Made by a program: the position numbers and the translations under genes
The notes under the pieces: generated by a model
Databases searched by the model: none
Told to the model about the DNA's origin: nothing
Seen by the model: the letters and a program-made list of their open reading frames with translations, nothing else
Assembly (NCBI RefSeq): GCF_016907455.1
Contig: NZ_JAFBCB010000001.1
Coordinates: 3,224,001 to 3,288,000, forward strand
Source of the DNA: Brachybacterium muris
GTDB taxonomy: Bacteria > Actinomycetota > Actinomycetes > Actinomycetales > Dermabacteraceae
Direction: 5' to 3'
Length of the DNA stretch: 64,000 bases
In this document: positions 7,935 through 16,989 of the stretch, piece by piece
Layout: each line of letters starts with the position of its first letter
Numbering within the stretch: position 1 is the first letter of the stretch

Positions 7935-9644
7935 GTGACCGCCGAGCCGGCGACCGTGCGGCAGGCCGGGGAGCACGCGATCCTCGCCGAGTACCCCGAC
8001 ACCACCACCGTGCTGCAGGTCGCCGCGGCCCTGCACGACCTCGCCCCGCCGCGGCTCCGTGAGGTGGTTCCGGCCGAGCGCACCCTGCTGCTCGTCGGCA
8101 CGCCGCTGTCGACCCCGGACGAGCTCGCCCATCTGCTGACCGACCTCAGCGTGCGGCCCCTCGACCTCACCGGTGGCACCGAGGTGGTGATCCCGGTCGT
8201 GTACGCCGGGGAGGATCTGGATGATGTGGCCGACCTGCTGGGCCTCTCCCCCACTGCACTGGTTGACGCACACACCGCAACCATGTGGACGGCCGCGTTC
8301 GGTGGTTTCGCTCCCGGGTTCGCGTACCTGATCACGGGGGGTGGGCCGACGTCCGGCCCACCCGGCCGGGGCGGCGCGGCGGGGACGGAACGGACTGATC
8401 GAGCATCTGAGGACCTGGTGTGGGACGTGCCCCGCCGTTCCGAGCCTCGCACCACGGTCCCCGCCGGATCGGTGGCCCTCGCCTCCCGGTACAGCGGCAT
8501 CTACCCGCGCCCCTCCCCCGGCGGCTGGCAGCTGATCGGCCACACCGACGCCGTCCTGTTCGACCCCTCGCGTCGGGAACCGGCCCTGCTCACCCCGGGT
8601 GCCAGGGTGCGTTTCGAGGCCCGACGGGGCAGGGTGTCGGCGAGCTCGGTGGGGCGGCTCGCCGCTACGATCAGGCCGCGCACCGGTGGATCCGTGCGCG
8701 TGCCTCGTCAGCCGGATCAGCCCGTCTCCCACGCTGCGTTCACGATCCTCGCCCCGGGGCCGCTCGCCCTGGTGCAGGACGGCGGACGGCCCGGGCATGC
8801 CGCGATCGGGGTGAGCCGCTCAGGGGCGTTCGACCGCAGCGCCCTGGTGCGCGCCAACCGCGCCGTGGGCAACGAGCCCTTCACCCCCGCGCTGGAGCTG
8901 CTGGTGGGGCCGATGCGCCTGCGGGCCGAGGCTCCGACCGTGGTGGCGGTCGCCGGGGCGCCCGCCCCGGTGACGGTGACCAGGCGCGATACGGAGACCG
9001 GCCACCTGGAACTCTCCCCTGAGGTCGAGAGAGGGCGGGCGATCGCCCTGGATCCCGGTGACCTGGTGGAGATCGGGCCCGTCACGCACGGCCTGAGGAT
9101 GATGCTCGCGGTGCGCGGCGGCGTGGTGGTGCCACGCCAGTTGGGCTCCGCATCCCGCGACACGCTGTCGGCTCTCGGGCCCGAGCCCCTGGCCACCGGG
9201 GACACGGTGCACGTGGGCCCGGAGCACGGGCTCGACGCCGTCCCCTGGTGCGACGCCGGGGTTGCCGGCGGGCTCGCGGTCGACGAGCACCCCGCCCCCG
9301 CCGAGGTGCCGATCGTGCTGGGCCCCCGCCACGTCGAGCTCGGCGAGGCGGCGGTCACGGCACTGCTGGGCCAGGAGTGGACCGTCCGGGCCGATTCGGA
9401 CCGCATCGGTGTGCGCCTTGACGGCACGCCCCTGCCGGTGCCGGACGGGGCTGGGTCCCTGCCCAGTGAGCCGATGGTGCCCGGGGCGATCCAGGTGCCG
9501 CCCTCGGGCCTGCCGGTGGTGTTCGGACCCGACGGGCCCGCGACCGGCGGCTACCCCGTGATCGGGGTGCTGACCCCGGAGGGTCTGGACCTGCTGGCCC
9601 AGGCCGCACCGGGGTCGACGCTGCGGTTCAGGGACGCCGCATAA
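7935..9644 (+). CDS. 5-oxoprolinase subunits B and C fused (PxpB-PxpC)
   Basis: This 569-residue protein joins two subunits. Residues 1 to about 250 are PxpB-like (kinase-inhibitor fold), with GFAPGFAYL and VPRRSEPRTTVPAGSVALA. From about residue 265 it is PxpC-like, with VQDGGRPGHAAIGVSRSGAFD, ALELLVGP, a central cyclophilin-like fold and a final VGVLTPEG-like end (VIGVLTPEGLDLLAQA). A glycine-rich insert of roughly 25 residues follows GFAPGFAYL, where most PxpB proteins are shorter. PxpB/C form the ATP-dependent partner of PxpA. The GTG start at 7935 puts the PxpB fold near residue 5. Fused forms are known in several lineages. Confidence 0.88.
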   Translation: MTAEPATVRQAGEHAILAEYPDTTTVLQVAAALHDLAPPRLREVVPAERTLLLVGTPLSTPDELAHLLTDLSVRPLDLTGGTEVVIPVVYAGEDLDDVADLLGLSPTALVDAHTATMWTAAFGGFAPGFAYLITGGGPTSGPPGRGGAAGTERTDRASEDLVWDVPRRSEPRTTVPAGSVALASRYSGIYPRPSPGGWQLIGHTDAVLFDPSRREPALLTPGARVRFEARRGRVSASSVGRLAATIRPRTGGSVRVPRQPDQPVSHAAFTILAPGPLALVQDGGRPGHAAIGVSRSGAFDRSALVRANRAVGNEPFTPALELLVGPMRLRAEAPTVVAVAGAPAPVTVTRRDTETGHLELSPEVERGRAIALDPGDLVEIGPVTHGLRMMLAVRGGVVVPRQLGSASRDTLSALGPEPLATGDTVHVGPEHGLDAVPWCDAGVAGGLAVDEHPAPAEVPIVLGPRHVELGEAAVTALLGQEWTVRADSDRIGVRLDGTPLPVPDGAGSLPSEPMVPGAIQVPPSGLPVVFGPDGPATGGYPVIGVLTPEGLDLLAQAAPGSTLRFRDAA

Positions 9645-9879
9645 CGGAGCGAGTAGCGGCGCTGCAGGACGAGCCGGCCGCACTGGATCGGCCCGGGTTC
9701 TCTGCCGCTCCTTTGTGGGAGCTTCCCGCGGGTCACGCCTCCTCGTCGGCGAGGCCCTCCAGGGCGTTGTGGGCGGCGTGCTCGCACAGGTGGTCGGCGG
9801 GACGGCGCTCGGTCCAGGACCCGCTACCCCCGAGGGGGCCGATAGTGCCGCTCGCAGCTACTGAGGCCCACGCACCGGC
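9645..9879. other. Intergenic region between convergent genes
   Basis: The oxoprolinase operon ends at 9644 and the convergent acetyltransferase gene ends at 9880. I see no convincing gene, strong hairpin or repeat in between. Confidence 0.5.
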
Positions 9880-10668
9880 TCAGCAGCGCCACTCGTAGGG
9901 CGTGGTGGTGGAGACCTTCACCAGTCCCTGCCGTTCGAGGATCGGGCGGGAGTACTCGGTGGAGTCGCTGTGCACGAGCGTCTTGCCGGCGGCGAGCGCG
10001 GAGCGGGCCCGGGCTGCGGTGAGCGCCCGGTAGATGCCGCGCCCCCTGTGCTCGGGCAGGGTCACCCCGCCCCAGATGCCGGCGAACTCGGTGCCCGGCA
10101 CCGGTTCGAGGCGTCCGGCGCTGACCATCCGCCCCTCCAGCTCCGCCACCCACAGCTCCATGCCGTCCGCGCGGGCCAGGCGGGCCAGGAGGGCGTCGGC
10201 CCGGGCGGGGTCCGGATCCTCGCCGAAGCCGATGTCGGCCATGGCGCTCATCGCGCGCACCTCGCGCTTCTCCTGAAGGGTGCGCAGGGTGACGCCGGGA
10301 GGGGGCGGGGTGTCAGCGGCGAGGGCCTGGAGCGGGCCGACCATGATCGACTCGGTCTCCTGCGGTGCGAACCCGGCCTCGACCAGGGCGTCGTGGAGCC
10401 CCGGGGCATGGTCGTGACCGCGGGTCTTCCACTCGATCCGGGTGACCGACGGGGCCTCGCGGTAGTGGTCCAGGGCGGAGGCGACCAGGTCACGGACCCG
10501 GGGCTCGTCGGCCCCTGCGAGGTCGCGGTAGGTGACGAACCCGCGGCCGCCGGGGAAGGTGACCAGGCGCAGCGGGCCCAGGGTTCGAACGGCGGTCGCG
10601 CTGGGAGTCTCGGCGTCGGTGCGCAGCTGCTGGTCGTATGCGCGCAGGTAGAGGGCGGCTGTGCTCAT
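9880..10668 (-). CDS. GNAT-family acetyltransferase
   Basis: This 262-residue protein ends in a GNAT domain. The acetyl-CoA binding loop is visible as GVTLPEHRGRGIYRALTAA (R/Q-x-x-G-x-G/A signature), followed by DSTEYSRPILERQGLV, typical of the last GNAT helix and strand. The N-terminal half (to about residue 130) is a second, degenerate GNAT-like lobe, a common actinobacterial arrangement. The ATG at 10668 starts MSTAALYLRAYDQQLR; the frame extends to 10857 but that part is low-complexity and runs through the upstream promoter area. The substrate is unknown. The gene is divergent from the GH65-derived gene at 10848. Confidence 0.8.
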   Translation of the reverse strand: MSTAALYLRAYDQQLRTDAETPSATAVRTLGPLRLVTFPGGRGFVTYRDLAGADEPRVRDLVASALDHYREAPSVTRIEWKTRGHDHAPGLHDALVEAGFAPQETESIMVGPLQALAADTPPPPGVTLRTLQEKREVRAMSAMADIGFGEDPDPARADALLARLARADGMELWVAELEGRMVSAGRLEPVPGTEFAGIWGGVTLPEHRGRGIYRALTAARARSALAAGKTLVHSDSTEYSRPILERQGLVKVSTTTPYEWRC

Positions 10669-10847
10669 GCACGGAGTACACCACGCCACGTGCACCCGGG
10701 CGAGCGAGTGCCTGCCGGCAGCGGGGCGGCGGATCCCCCGCCCCCGTCCTGCTGGCTTCCCCAGCACCCGCCCAGGTGGCGGGCGTAGACACACCTCCAC
10801 CGCATCACCACCGAGCTCCCCACCCCGCCCGTTTGGAGGACCCGCCC

Positions 10848-12062
10848 GTGGCAGCACCCCGTTTCACCGTCGACCCCTGGATGCTGCGGGAGGACCCCGT
10901 GGACGTGGACGCCCTGGCGGTCTCCGAGACGGTGCTGTCGCTGCCCAACGGGTTCCTCGGGATCCGGGGCAGTCTCGACGAGGCCAGCCCCAGCTCGAGC
11001 CGCGGCACGTTCCTCGCCGGTGTCCACGAGACCCACCCCCTGGCCTACCCGGAGGGTGGCTACGGCCTGCCCGAGGAGGGTCAGGCGATCGTCTCGGCCG
11101 CGGACGGCATGTCGATCCGGGTCACCGTCGACGGCGACCCCCTGGACGTGCGCACTGCTGACGTGGAGCACCACTCGCGCACACTCGACCTGCGCGGCGG
11201 CACCCTGGACCGGACCCTGCGCTGGCGCTCCCCCGCAGGTGCGCGCCTGGAGCTGACCACCCGGCGCCTGGTGTCCCTGGCACGCAGGTCCGTCGTGGTG
11301 ATCCGCTGGCAGCTGTGCTGCCTGGAGGGATCCGCACGCATCACGGTGCGCTCGGAGCTCACCGTCGGCGTCGCCCCGCCGGCGATCTCGGCCGACGACC
11401 CCCGCGTCGCCGAGGCGCTCGACAAGCCGTTCGAGGCGCTTGCTCTCAAGCGCACGGCTGCGGGTGGCGCCCTCAGCCAGCGCACCTGCCGCACCGGGAT
11501 CGGGCTGGGGGCAGCGGTCGCCCATGACCTGCATGAGGGATGCCCGGCCACGATCGACACCGTCGTGGAGGACCACTGGTGCCGCGACGAGGACGGGCCG
11601 TACATCGCCCTGGCACTGGACGGGACGAAGCAGCGGGTGGACGGGGTGGCTTCGAACATGGGGCACCTGCTGGGCACCGGCCTGCTGGATGCGGAGCAGG
11701 AGCGGATCGTGGTGGACCGCCTGGTGGATCCCACCATGTTCACCGGGTACGGGGTGCGCACCCTGTCCTCGGACAACGGTGCGTACTGGCCGCTGCGGTA
11801 CCACGGTGGCAGTGTGTGGACCCACGACACCGCCTACATCCTGCGCGGGATGCTACGGGCCGGATTCAAGGCCGAGGCCGCCGTGCTGGCGCGGGGCCTG
11901 CTGAGGGCGGCGGGTGGCTTCGAGGACCGACTGCCGGAGCTGTTCAGCGGGGAGGACGCCATCACCGCGGTGCGGCCGATGCTGTACCCGGCCTCGTGCC
12001 GTCCGCAGGCCTGGGCGGCGGCCAGCGCGGTGCCTGTCGCGCAGGCGCTCGGGGGTCTCTGA
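10848..12062 (+). pseudogene. Chimera: GH65 N-terminal domain joined in frame to a debranching-enzyme C-terminus
   Basis: Residues 1 to about 230 are the beta-sandwich domain of a glycoside hydrolase family 65 phosphorylase (SLPNGFLGIRGSLDEA, GTFLAGVHETHPLAYPE). From about residue 245 the sequence matches the end of an actinobacterial amylo-alpha-1,6-glucosidase-type glycogen debranching protein (SNMGHLLGTGLLDAEQE, YWPLRYHGGSVWTHDTAYI, LYPASCRPQAWAAASAV). The GH65 catalytic (alpha/alpha)6 domain and the first half of the debranching protein are both missing. The frame is open and a GGAGGA site precedes the GTG, so a 404-residue hybrid may be made. A deletion between two neighbouring genes is the simplest origin. 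No catalytic function can be expected of the GH65 part. Confidence 0.72.
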
Positions 12063-12090
12063 GCCCCTGCAGTGCTCAGATGAGAGCTGC

Positions 12091-12579
12091 TCAGTCCTGC
12101 CAGCTGAGCAGGTCCGGCTCCGCCTCACCGCGCAGCACCGCCAGGGCGCGCAGGGTCCGCTGCTCGCCCCAGGGGGAGAGCAGGTGCGCCTGGTCGTCGG
12201 CGACGAGCATCCAGTCGTCCAGCTCGGAGCGCTGCAGCACGACCCGCTCCTCCAGCTCCGCCGCGGGGATCACCCCGGCGTCGAACACGAAGTGCACCCC
12301 CATCGGCGCGCCTGCCGCGGCCCGGGCCGGCACCCAGTTCACGGCGACCAGCCGCCCCACCTCGACGTCCAGGCCCAGTTCCTCGAGCACCTCGCGGCGC
12401 GCGCACTGGCGGGCGTCCTCCCCCGGATCCACGGAGCCGCCAGGCAGCAGCCAGTGGTCGCGGTAGTTGGGCTTCTCGATGAGGAACCGTCCGTGCTCGT
12501 CGCGCAGGATCACCGCGCCGGAGGTGATGGTCTTCGGCAGAGTGGCGAAGTAGGCGGGAGAGGGCAGCAGCTTCGGCAT
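12091..12579 (-). CDS. Nudix hydrolase
   Basis: This 162-residue protein has a complete Nudix box at residues 48-70: G48, E54, R62-E63, E66-E67 and G69, the metal-binding core that hydrolyses nucleoside diphosphates linked to another moiety. Flanking text (EKPNYRDHWLLPGG before, VNWVPARAAAG after) is usual for small Nudix proteins. The end stops 29 bases from the stop of the convergent chimeric gene. Substrates range widely in this family, so none is assigned. The ATG at 12579 gives a full-length protein. Confidence 0.88.
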   Translation of the reverse strand: MPKLLPSPAYFATLPKTITSGAVILRDEHGRFLIEKPNYRDHWLLPGGSVDPGEDARQCARREVLEELGLDVEVGRLVAVNWVPARAAAGAPMGVHFVFDAGVIPAAELEERVVLQRSELDDWMLVADDQAHLLSPWGEQRTLRALAVLRGEAEPDLLSWQD

Positions 12580-12705
12580 GGCTCCATCGTCCCAGAACCC
12601 CTCCCCCCTGCCTCGCCGGTCGATCCCGCCTTCCCCCCCCTTCCCGTCACTGTGGCAAGATGTGCGCGCCCGTCCCGAACTCCCCCACCCCGGATCGGAG
12701 CATCC

Positions 12706-14169
12706 ATGACCACCGGTTCCGCCGCACCGTCGCCCGGCGCCTCCTCCCCCCGCTCACAGTCGGCCGTCCTCACCCGCGCCGAGCGCCTGGACCGCCTGCC
12801 CTTCACCCGCAAGCACGGCAGGATGCTGGGCGCCTCCGGCATCGGCTGGGCGCTGGATGCGATGGACGTCGGCCTCATCTCCTTCGTGATCGCCGCGCTC
12901 AGCGTGCACTGGCAGATCACCAAGGCCGACGCCTCCTGGATCGCCTCGGCCGGTTTCGCGGGAATGGCGATCGGCGCCACCCTGGGCGGGCTGCTGGCCG
13001 ACCGCATCGGCCGGCGCAACGTCTTCTCCCTGACCCTGCTGGTGTACGGGCTGGCCACCGGGGCCTCCGCCCTGGCCGGCGGGGTCGCGGTGCTGATCGC
13101 GCTGCGCTTCGTAGTGGGCCTGGGCCTGGGGGCCGAGCTGCCGGTGGCCTCCACCCTGATGAGCGAGTTCGCCCCGGCCCGCATCCGCGGCCGCGTAATC
13201 GTGTGGCTGGAGGCTTTCTGGGCACTGGGCTGGATCCTGGCTGCCGTGATCGGCACCTTCGTGGCGGCCGAGGGTGAGAACGGCTGGCGCTGGGCACTGG
13301 CGATCGGCATGGTGCCGGCTGCGTACTCGCTGGTGGTGCGGCTGGGGATGCCCGAATCGGTGCGGTTCCTGGAGACCAAGGGCCGTCACCGCGAGGCCGA
13401 GCAGATCGTGCGCGGCTTCGAGGAGTCCGCCGGGATCGATGCCCCCGCCAGGACCGACGCAGCCGAGACCCCCGACGCGACGCTCTCCCCCGCCGGGCCG
13501 ACATCGGCTCCGTCGGACCGCAGCATCGCAGCCACCGACCCAGCCACCGGCACCGCCGCGAGCGCCACCGCCGTCGAGCCCCGCGACAGCATCTGGTCAC
13601 CGGGCCTGCGGGCCCGCACCGCCGGGCTGTGGACGGTGTGGTTCTGCATCAACCTCTCGTACTACGGGGCGTTCATCTGGATCCCCACCCTGCTGGTGGA
13701 CCGCGGGTTCGACCTCACCAAGTCCTTCACCTTCACCCTGATCATCACCCTCGCGCAGATCCCCGGGTACGCGGTCGCGGCCTGGCTGATCGAGGTGATC
13801 GGCCGCCGCTGGACCCTCACCCTGTTCCTGGCCGGCTCCGCCGTGGCGGCCGGCGCCTACGGCATGGCCGACTCCGAGCCGATGATCATCGCCGCCGGCT
13901 GCGCCCTGAGCTTCTTCAACCTGGGCGCCTGGGGTGCGCTGTACGCGATCGGCCCGGAGCTGTACCCCACCGCAGTGCGGGGCACCGGCACCGGGGCAGC
14001 CGCAGGGTTCGGCCGCATCGCCTCCCTCATCGCCCCGTTCCTGGTGCCGGTCCTGGTCGCCTCCGGCACCCAGGTGCTGGCCTTCGCCGTGTTCGCGGGG
14101 GCCTTCGGCATCGCAGCGGCAGCGGCCTTCACGCTCCCAGAGCAGCAGGGGCGCGCTCTCGAGGAGTGA
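12706..14169 (+). CDS. MFS transporter, metabolite:H+ symporter type
   Basis: This 487-residue, twelve-helix major facilitator has GGLLADRIGRRNVF between helices 2 and 3 (the MFS signature), RFVVGLGLGAELPVASTLMSEF in helix 4-5, and a long Ala/Thr-rich cytoplasmic loop (about residues 240-295) between the two six-helix halves. The GLGLGAELPV and GWALDAMD patterns resemble aromatic-acid or niacin-type symporters, so an organic acid is a fair guess. The ATG at 12706 follows GGAG by six bases. Divergent from the Nudix gene. Confidence 0.83.
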   Translation: MTTGSAAPSPGASSPRSQSAVLTRAERLDRLPFTRKHGRMLGASGIGWALDAMDVGLISFVIAALSVHWQITKADASWIASAGFAGMAIGATLGGLLADRIGRRNVFSLTLLVYGLATGASALAGGVAVLIALRFVVGLGLGAELPVASTLMSEFAPARIRGRVIVWLEAFWALGWILAAVIGTFVAAEGENGWRWALAIGMVPAAYSLVVRLGMPESVRFLETKGRHREAEQIVRGFEESAGIDAPARTDAAETPDATLSPAGPTSAPSDRSIAATDPATGTAASATAVEPRDSIWSPGLRARTAGLWTVWFCINLSYYGAFIWIPTLLVDRGFDLTKSFTFTLIITLAQIPGYAVAAWLIEVIGRRWTLTLFLAGSAVAAGAYGMADSEPMIIAAGCALSFFNLGAWGALYAIGPELYPTAVRGTGTGAAAGFGRIASLIAPFLVPVLVASGTQVLAFAVFAGAFGIAAAAAFTLPEQQGRALEE

Positions 14170-14452
14170 ACGGCGTCCCCCGCTCGTGCCCAGCCCGCGC
14201 CCCGTGAGAGGCATGCGCAACCGACACCGACCGTGAGCCCTGTCTCACCCCGGAGTGCTCGTCACCCGCCGACCAGCCCGGCTGCGCCGCCCATCCCGGA
14301 CAAACCGCCACACACTGCACGGTAACGATTCGATAACCGGGACGTCGGTCGTTTCTGACCACCCCGCGCCTCCAGACTGATCTTGCTTCTTTTCCATCGA
14401 ATCACCCGGAAACGCGCACAGGTGCGCGTTTCGAGATCTGTCAGGAGCTCCC
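14170..14452. other. Promoter region of a former sugar-binding lipoprotein gene
   Basis: No gene is seen in these 283 bases. At 14320-14339 the imperfect palindrome CGGTAACGAT/TCGATAACCG resembles LacI-family operators, which would suit a sugar-binding lipoprotein gene starting at 14453. The match is only partial. Confidence 0.4.
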
Positions 14453-14812
14453 ATGACCACCGCTCGCATCAGCCGCCGCCACGCCCTCGCCGGTGGCGCC
14501 GCTGTCACTTCCCTCGCCGCCCTCGCCGCCTGCGGCTCCGACGACTCCGGCTCCGGCGGCTCCGGTTCCGGCGGTTCCGGCTCCGATTCCGGCAGCGGCT
14601 CCGGCGAACCCGTCGAGCTCACCTACTAGCATCGCCTGCCCGACGGTGAAGGCATGACCAAGGTCGCCGACATCGTCCAGCGCTGGAACGACGAGAACCC
14701 GGACATCCAGGTCAGCACCCAGAAGTTCGACGGCAGCACCCAGGAGTCCTATGCCAAGATCGCCCAGGCCGTCAGCTCCGGCGACGCTCCGGACCTGGCC
14801 CAGGTGGGCTAC
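14453..14812 (+). pseudogene. 5' remnant of a sugar ABC transporter binding lipoprotein, with amber codon
   Basis: The first 58 codons give a twin-arginine-like lipoprotein leader (SRRHALAGG, then LAALAACGSDDSG with the lipobox Cys at about residue 27) and a Gly/Ser linker. A TAG at 14627-14629 stands where binding proteins of this family have Trp. The same frame then continues with recognisable family sequence (ADIVQRWNDENPDI, QESYAKIAQAVSSGDAPDLAQVGYG). Similarity ends at about 14812, where an amidase sequence begins in another frame. Only about 120 of some 430 codons remain. It is a double-damaged remnant: a deletion plus a nonsense mutation. Confidence 0.8.
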
Positions 14813-15377
14813 GGCCGAGGTGGACTACGAGACCACCCTCGCGATCTTCACCAACGTCCAGCACTTCGCCTCGATCCACTACGTGATCCAGGAGGACGGC
14901 CACATCACCCAGATGGTCCGCACCCAGGACGTGGCCTGGCACGCGGGCAACTGGACGTTCAACGGCTCCTCGATCGGCATCGAGCTGATCGGTGTGGCCG
15001 AGGACCCCTCCCACTACACCGACGCCCAGTACCGCGCCACTGGGACGCTGATCCGCTACCTGACCGACCGCTACGACATCCCCCGCGACCGCGACCACAT
15101 CCTGGCCCACGAGGACCTGCCGGGTGTCAATGCTGCTCGCCAGGCTGCGATGCACTGGGACCCGGGCGCTTACTACGACTACGAGAAGCTGCTGCGCCAC
15201 GCGGGTGCCGATGACCGCAACGGACCTCTGCGCGAGCGTGACGAGACGGTCACCATCGCCCCCTTGAATATTCGCCTCGCTGGGGTCCGCTGATCGAGGG
15301 TTCGGGTGCCACGTCGCTGCCGTAGCGGTGGCGTCGTTCGGGACCACCAGTGGTGTCGTTGGGGCCGCTCTGTCTAC

Positions 15378-15418
15378 GCTCCTTCCGCCGTGTGTATAGG
15401 GCACGCGGCGGAAGGAGC
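15378..15418 (+). promoter_or_regulatory. Hairpin sequestering the istA ribosome-binding site (copy 1)
   Basis: Arms GCTCCTTCCGCCG (15378-15390) and CGGCGGAAGGAGC (15406-15418) pair perfectly over 13 bp; four further inner pairs (one G-U) leave a seven-base loop. The 3' arm contains GGAAGGAG, the only good ribosome-binding site for the ATG at 15427. In RNA the site would be buried, so istA translation should be low unless the hairpin opens or transcription starts in the loop. The same structure occurs in copies 2 (22126-22166) and 3 (51153-51193). Confidence 0.75.
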
Positions 15419-15426
15419 AATCTGGA

Positions 15427-16989
15427 ATGGTACGGAAGATCAGGGCGAAGCTGGTGCTCCAGCTGCGCGCAGAAGGTCTGTCGGGGCGAGCGATTTCGTC
15501 CTCGCAGGGCATGTCCCGCAAGTCCGTGAGGGCGGTGTTCGAGGCCGCTGACGCTGCAGGGATCGGGTGGGGCGATATCGCGGACGTCGCCGATGAGCAG
15601 GTGTATGCCCGGTTGTTCCCGGGCCGGGGCGAGCACGAGAGCGTGTTCGCACAGCCGGACTGGGAACAGGTCCATCGAGAGATGGCCAGGGTCGGCGTGA
15701 CGCTGAAGCTGTTGCACGGCGAGTACTTCGACGCGACCACGGCGGCTGGGGATCCGGCGATGGGGTATGACCGGTTTTGCCGCACCTACCAGCACCACGT
15801 CATGGTCACCGGTGCCGCTTCGAGAGTCGGTCACAAGGCCGGCCAGAGCGTGGAGGTCGACTGGTCCGGCCCCACGATGGAGCTGGCCGATCCGGTCACC
15901 GGCGAGGTCTCGAAGGTGTTCTTGTTCGTTGCCTGCCTGCCTTTTTCTCGTTACGCGTTCTGCTTCCCGGCGCTGGATATGCGCCAGGAGTCCTGGCTGC
16001 GAGCGCACGTAGCGATGTTCGAGGCGCTGGGCGGGACGGTCCCGAGGATCGTTCCGGACAACCTCAAGACCGGTGTGGTGAAGCACCCCCGCGAGGGCGA
16101 GATCGTCCTGAACGATGCGTATCGCGAGATGGCAGCGCATTACTCGGCGGCGGTGCTCCCGGGGAGGGTGCGGAAACCGAAAGACAAGGCGAGCGTGGAG
16201 AACACCGTCGCGCACGTCGCGACCTGGGTCATCGCCGGGCTGCGGGATCAGCGATTCACGTCCCTGCCCGAACTTGCAGCCGCCATCGGGCAGCGGATGG
16301 AGGCCTATAACGCGGAGCCGTTCCAGAAGCGGCCCGGATCCCGCGCCAGCGTGTTCGACGCGGAGGAGCGGCCGCTGCTGACGCCGCTGCCGGCGGTGCC
16401 CTACGAGATCTCGACATGGCACTACGGACGACGAGTGGGCAGGAACGGGCACGTCACGTTCGCGCGGAACTTCTACTCCGCGCCGTTCGCGCACATCGGC
16501 GCGAAGGTCGATCTGCGCATCACGGCCCGGACGCTGGAGATCTATCAGGGCAGCCAGCGACTGACCAGTCACCTGCTGCTCCCGGAGACCGCGAGCAATG
16601 AGTACCGCACCAACGACGCGGACCTACCTGCGGGCGAGCGTTTCCAGGCCTGGGACGCGCAGAGGGTGCGGGCGTGGGCAGATCGGGTCGGGCCGGCCAC
16701 GGTGATCGTGATCCAGCGGATCTTCGAGTCCGTGCCGATCGTGGAACAGGGCCTGGATCCCGCGTTGGCGGTGCTACGGCTCTCTCGCCGCTTCTCCGTA
16801 GATCGGGTCGAGGCGGCCTGCGCACTCGCGCTGACGGGACGGGTCCGTTCACCGCGCTATGCGCATCTGCACCCGATCTTGGCCACCGGGCAGGACAAGG
16901 TCGCCGCCCTGCGTCCACCCCGCGAGGAACCCGCGGAAGACGGCGGATACGTCCGTGGCGCCGACTACTACGCCGGAGGTGTCCGGTGA
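15427..16989 (+). CDS. istA: IS21 transposase IstA (copy 1)
   Basis: This 520-residue DDE recombinase has an N-terminal helix-turn-helix (LRAEGLSGRAISSSQGMSRK, residues 12-32). The integrase core has D145 in VDWSG, D211 in VPDNLKTG and E258 in KASVENTV. It cuts and joins the IS ends into target DNA, with IstB as its partner. A C-terminal domain reads FARNFYSAPF (typical Mu-transposase-like C-domain). The ORF is intact. It is preceded by the hairpin over its ribosome-binding site and overlaps istB by GTGA. Confidence 0.97.
   Translation: MVRKIRAKLVLQLRAEGLSGRAISSSQGMSRKSVRAVFEAADAAGIGWGDIADVADEQVYARLFPGRGEHESVFAQPDWEQVHREMARVGVTLKLLHGEYFDATTAAGDPAMGYDRFCRTYQHHVMVTGAASRVGHKAGQSVEVDWSGPTMELADPVTGEVSKVFLFVACLPFSRYAFCFPALDMRQESWLRAHVAMFEALGGTVPRIVPDNLKTGVVKHPREGEIVLNDAYREMAAHYSAAVLPGRVRKPKDKASVENTVAHVATWVIAGLRDQRFTSLPELAAAIGQRMEAYNAEPFQKRPGSRASVFDAEERPLLTPLPAVPYEISTWHYGRRVGRNGHVTFARNFYSAPFAHIGAKVDLRITARTLEIYQGSQRLTSHLLLPETASNEYRTNDADLPAGERFQAWDAQRVRAWADRVGPATVIVIQRIFESVPIVEQGLDPALAVLRLSRRFSVDRVEAACALALTGRVRSPRYAHLHPILATGQDKVAALRPPREEPAEDGGYVRGADYYAGGVR

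Noticed and set aside
9880..10857. Longer GNAT protein starting at 10857
   Set aside because: The added 63 residues are low-complexity, overlap the opposite gene's ribosome-binding region and lack family similarity. The ATG at 10668 gives a normal length.
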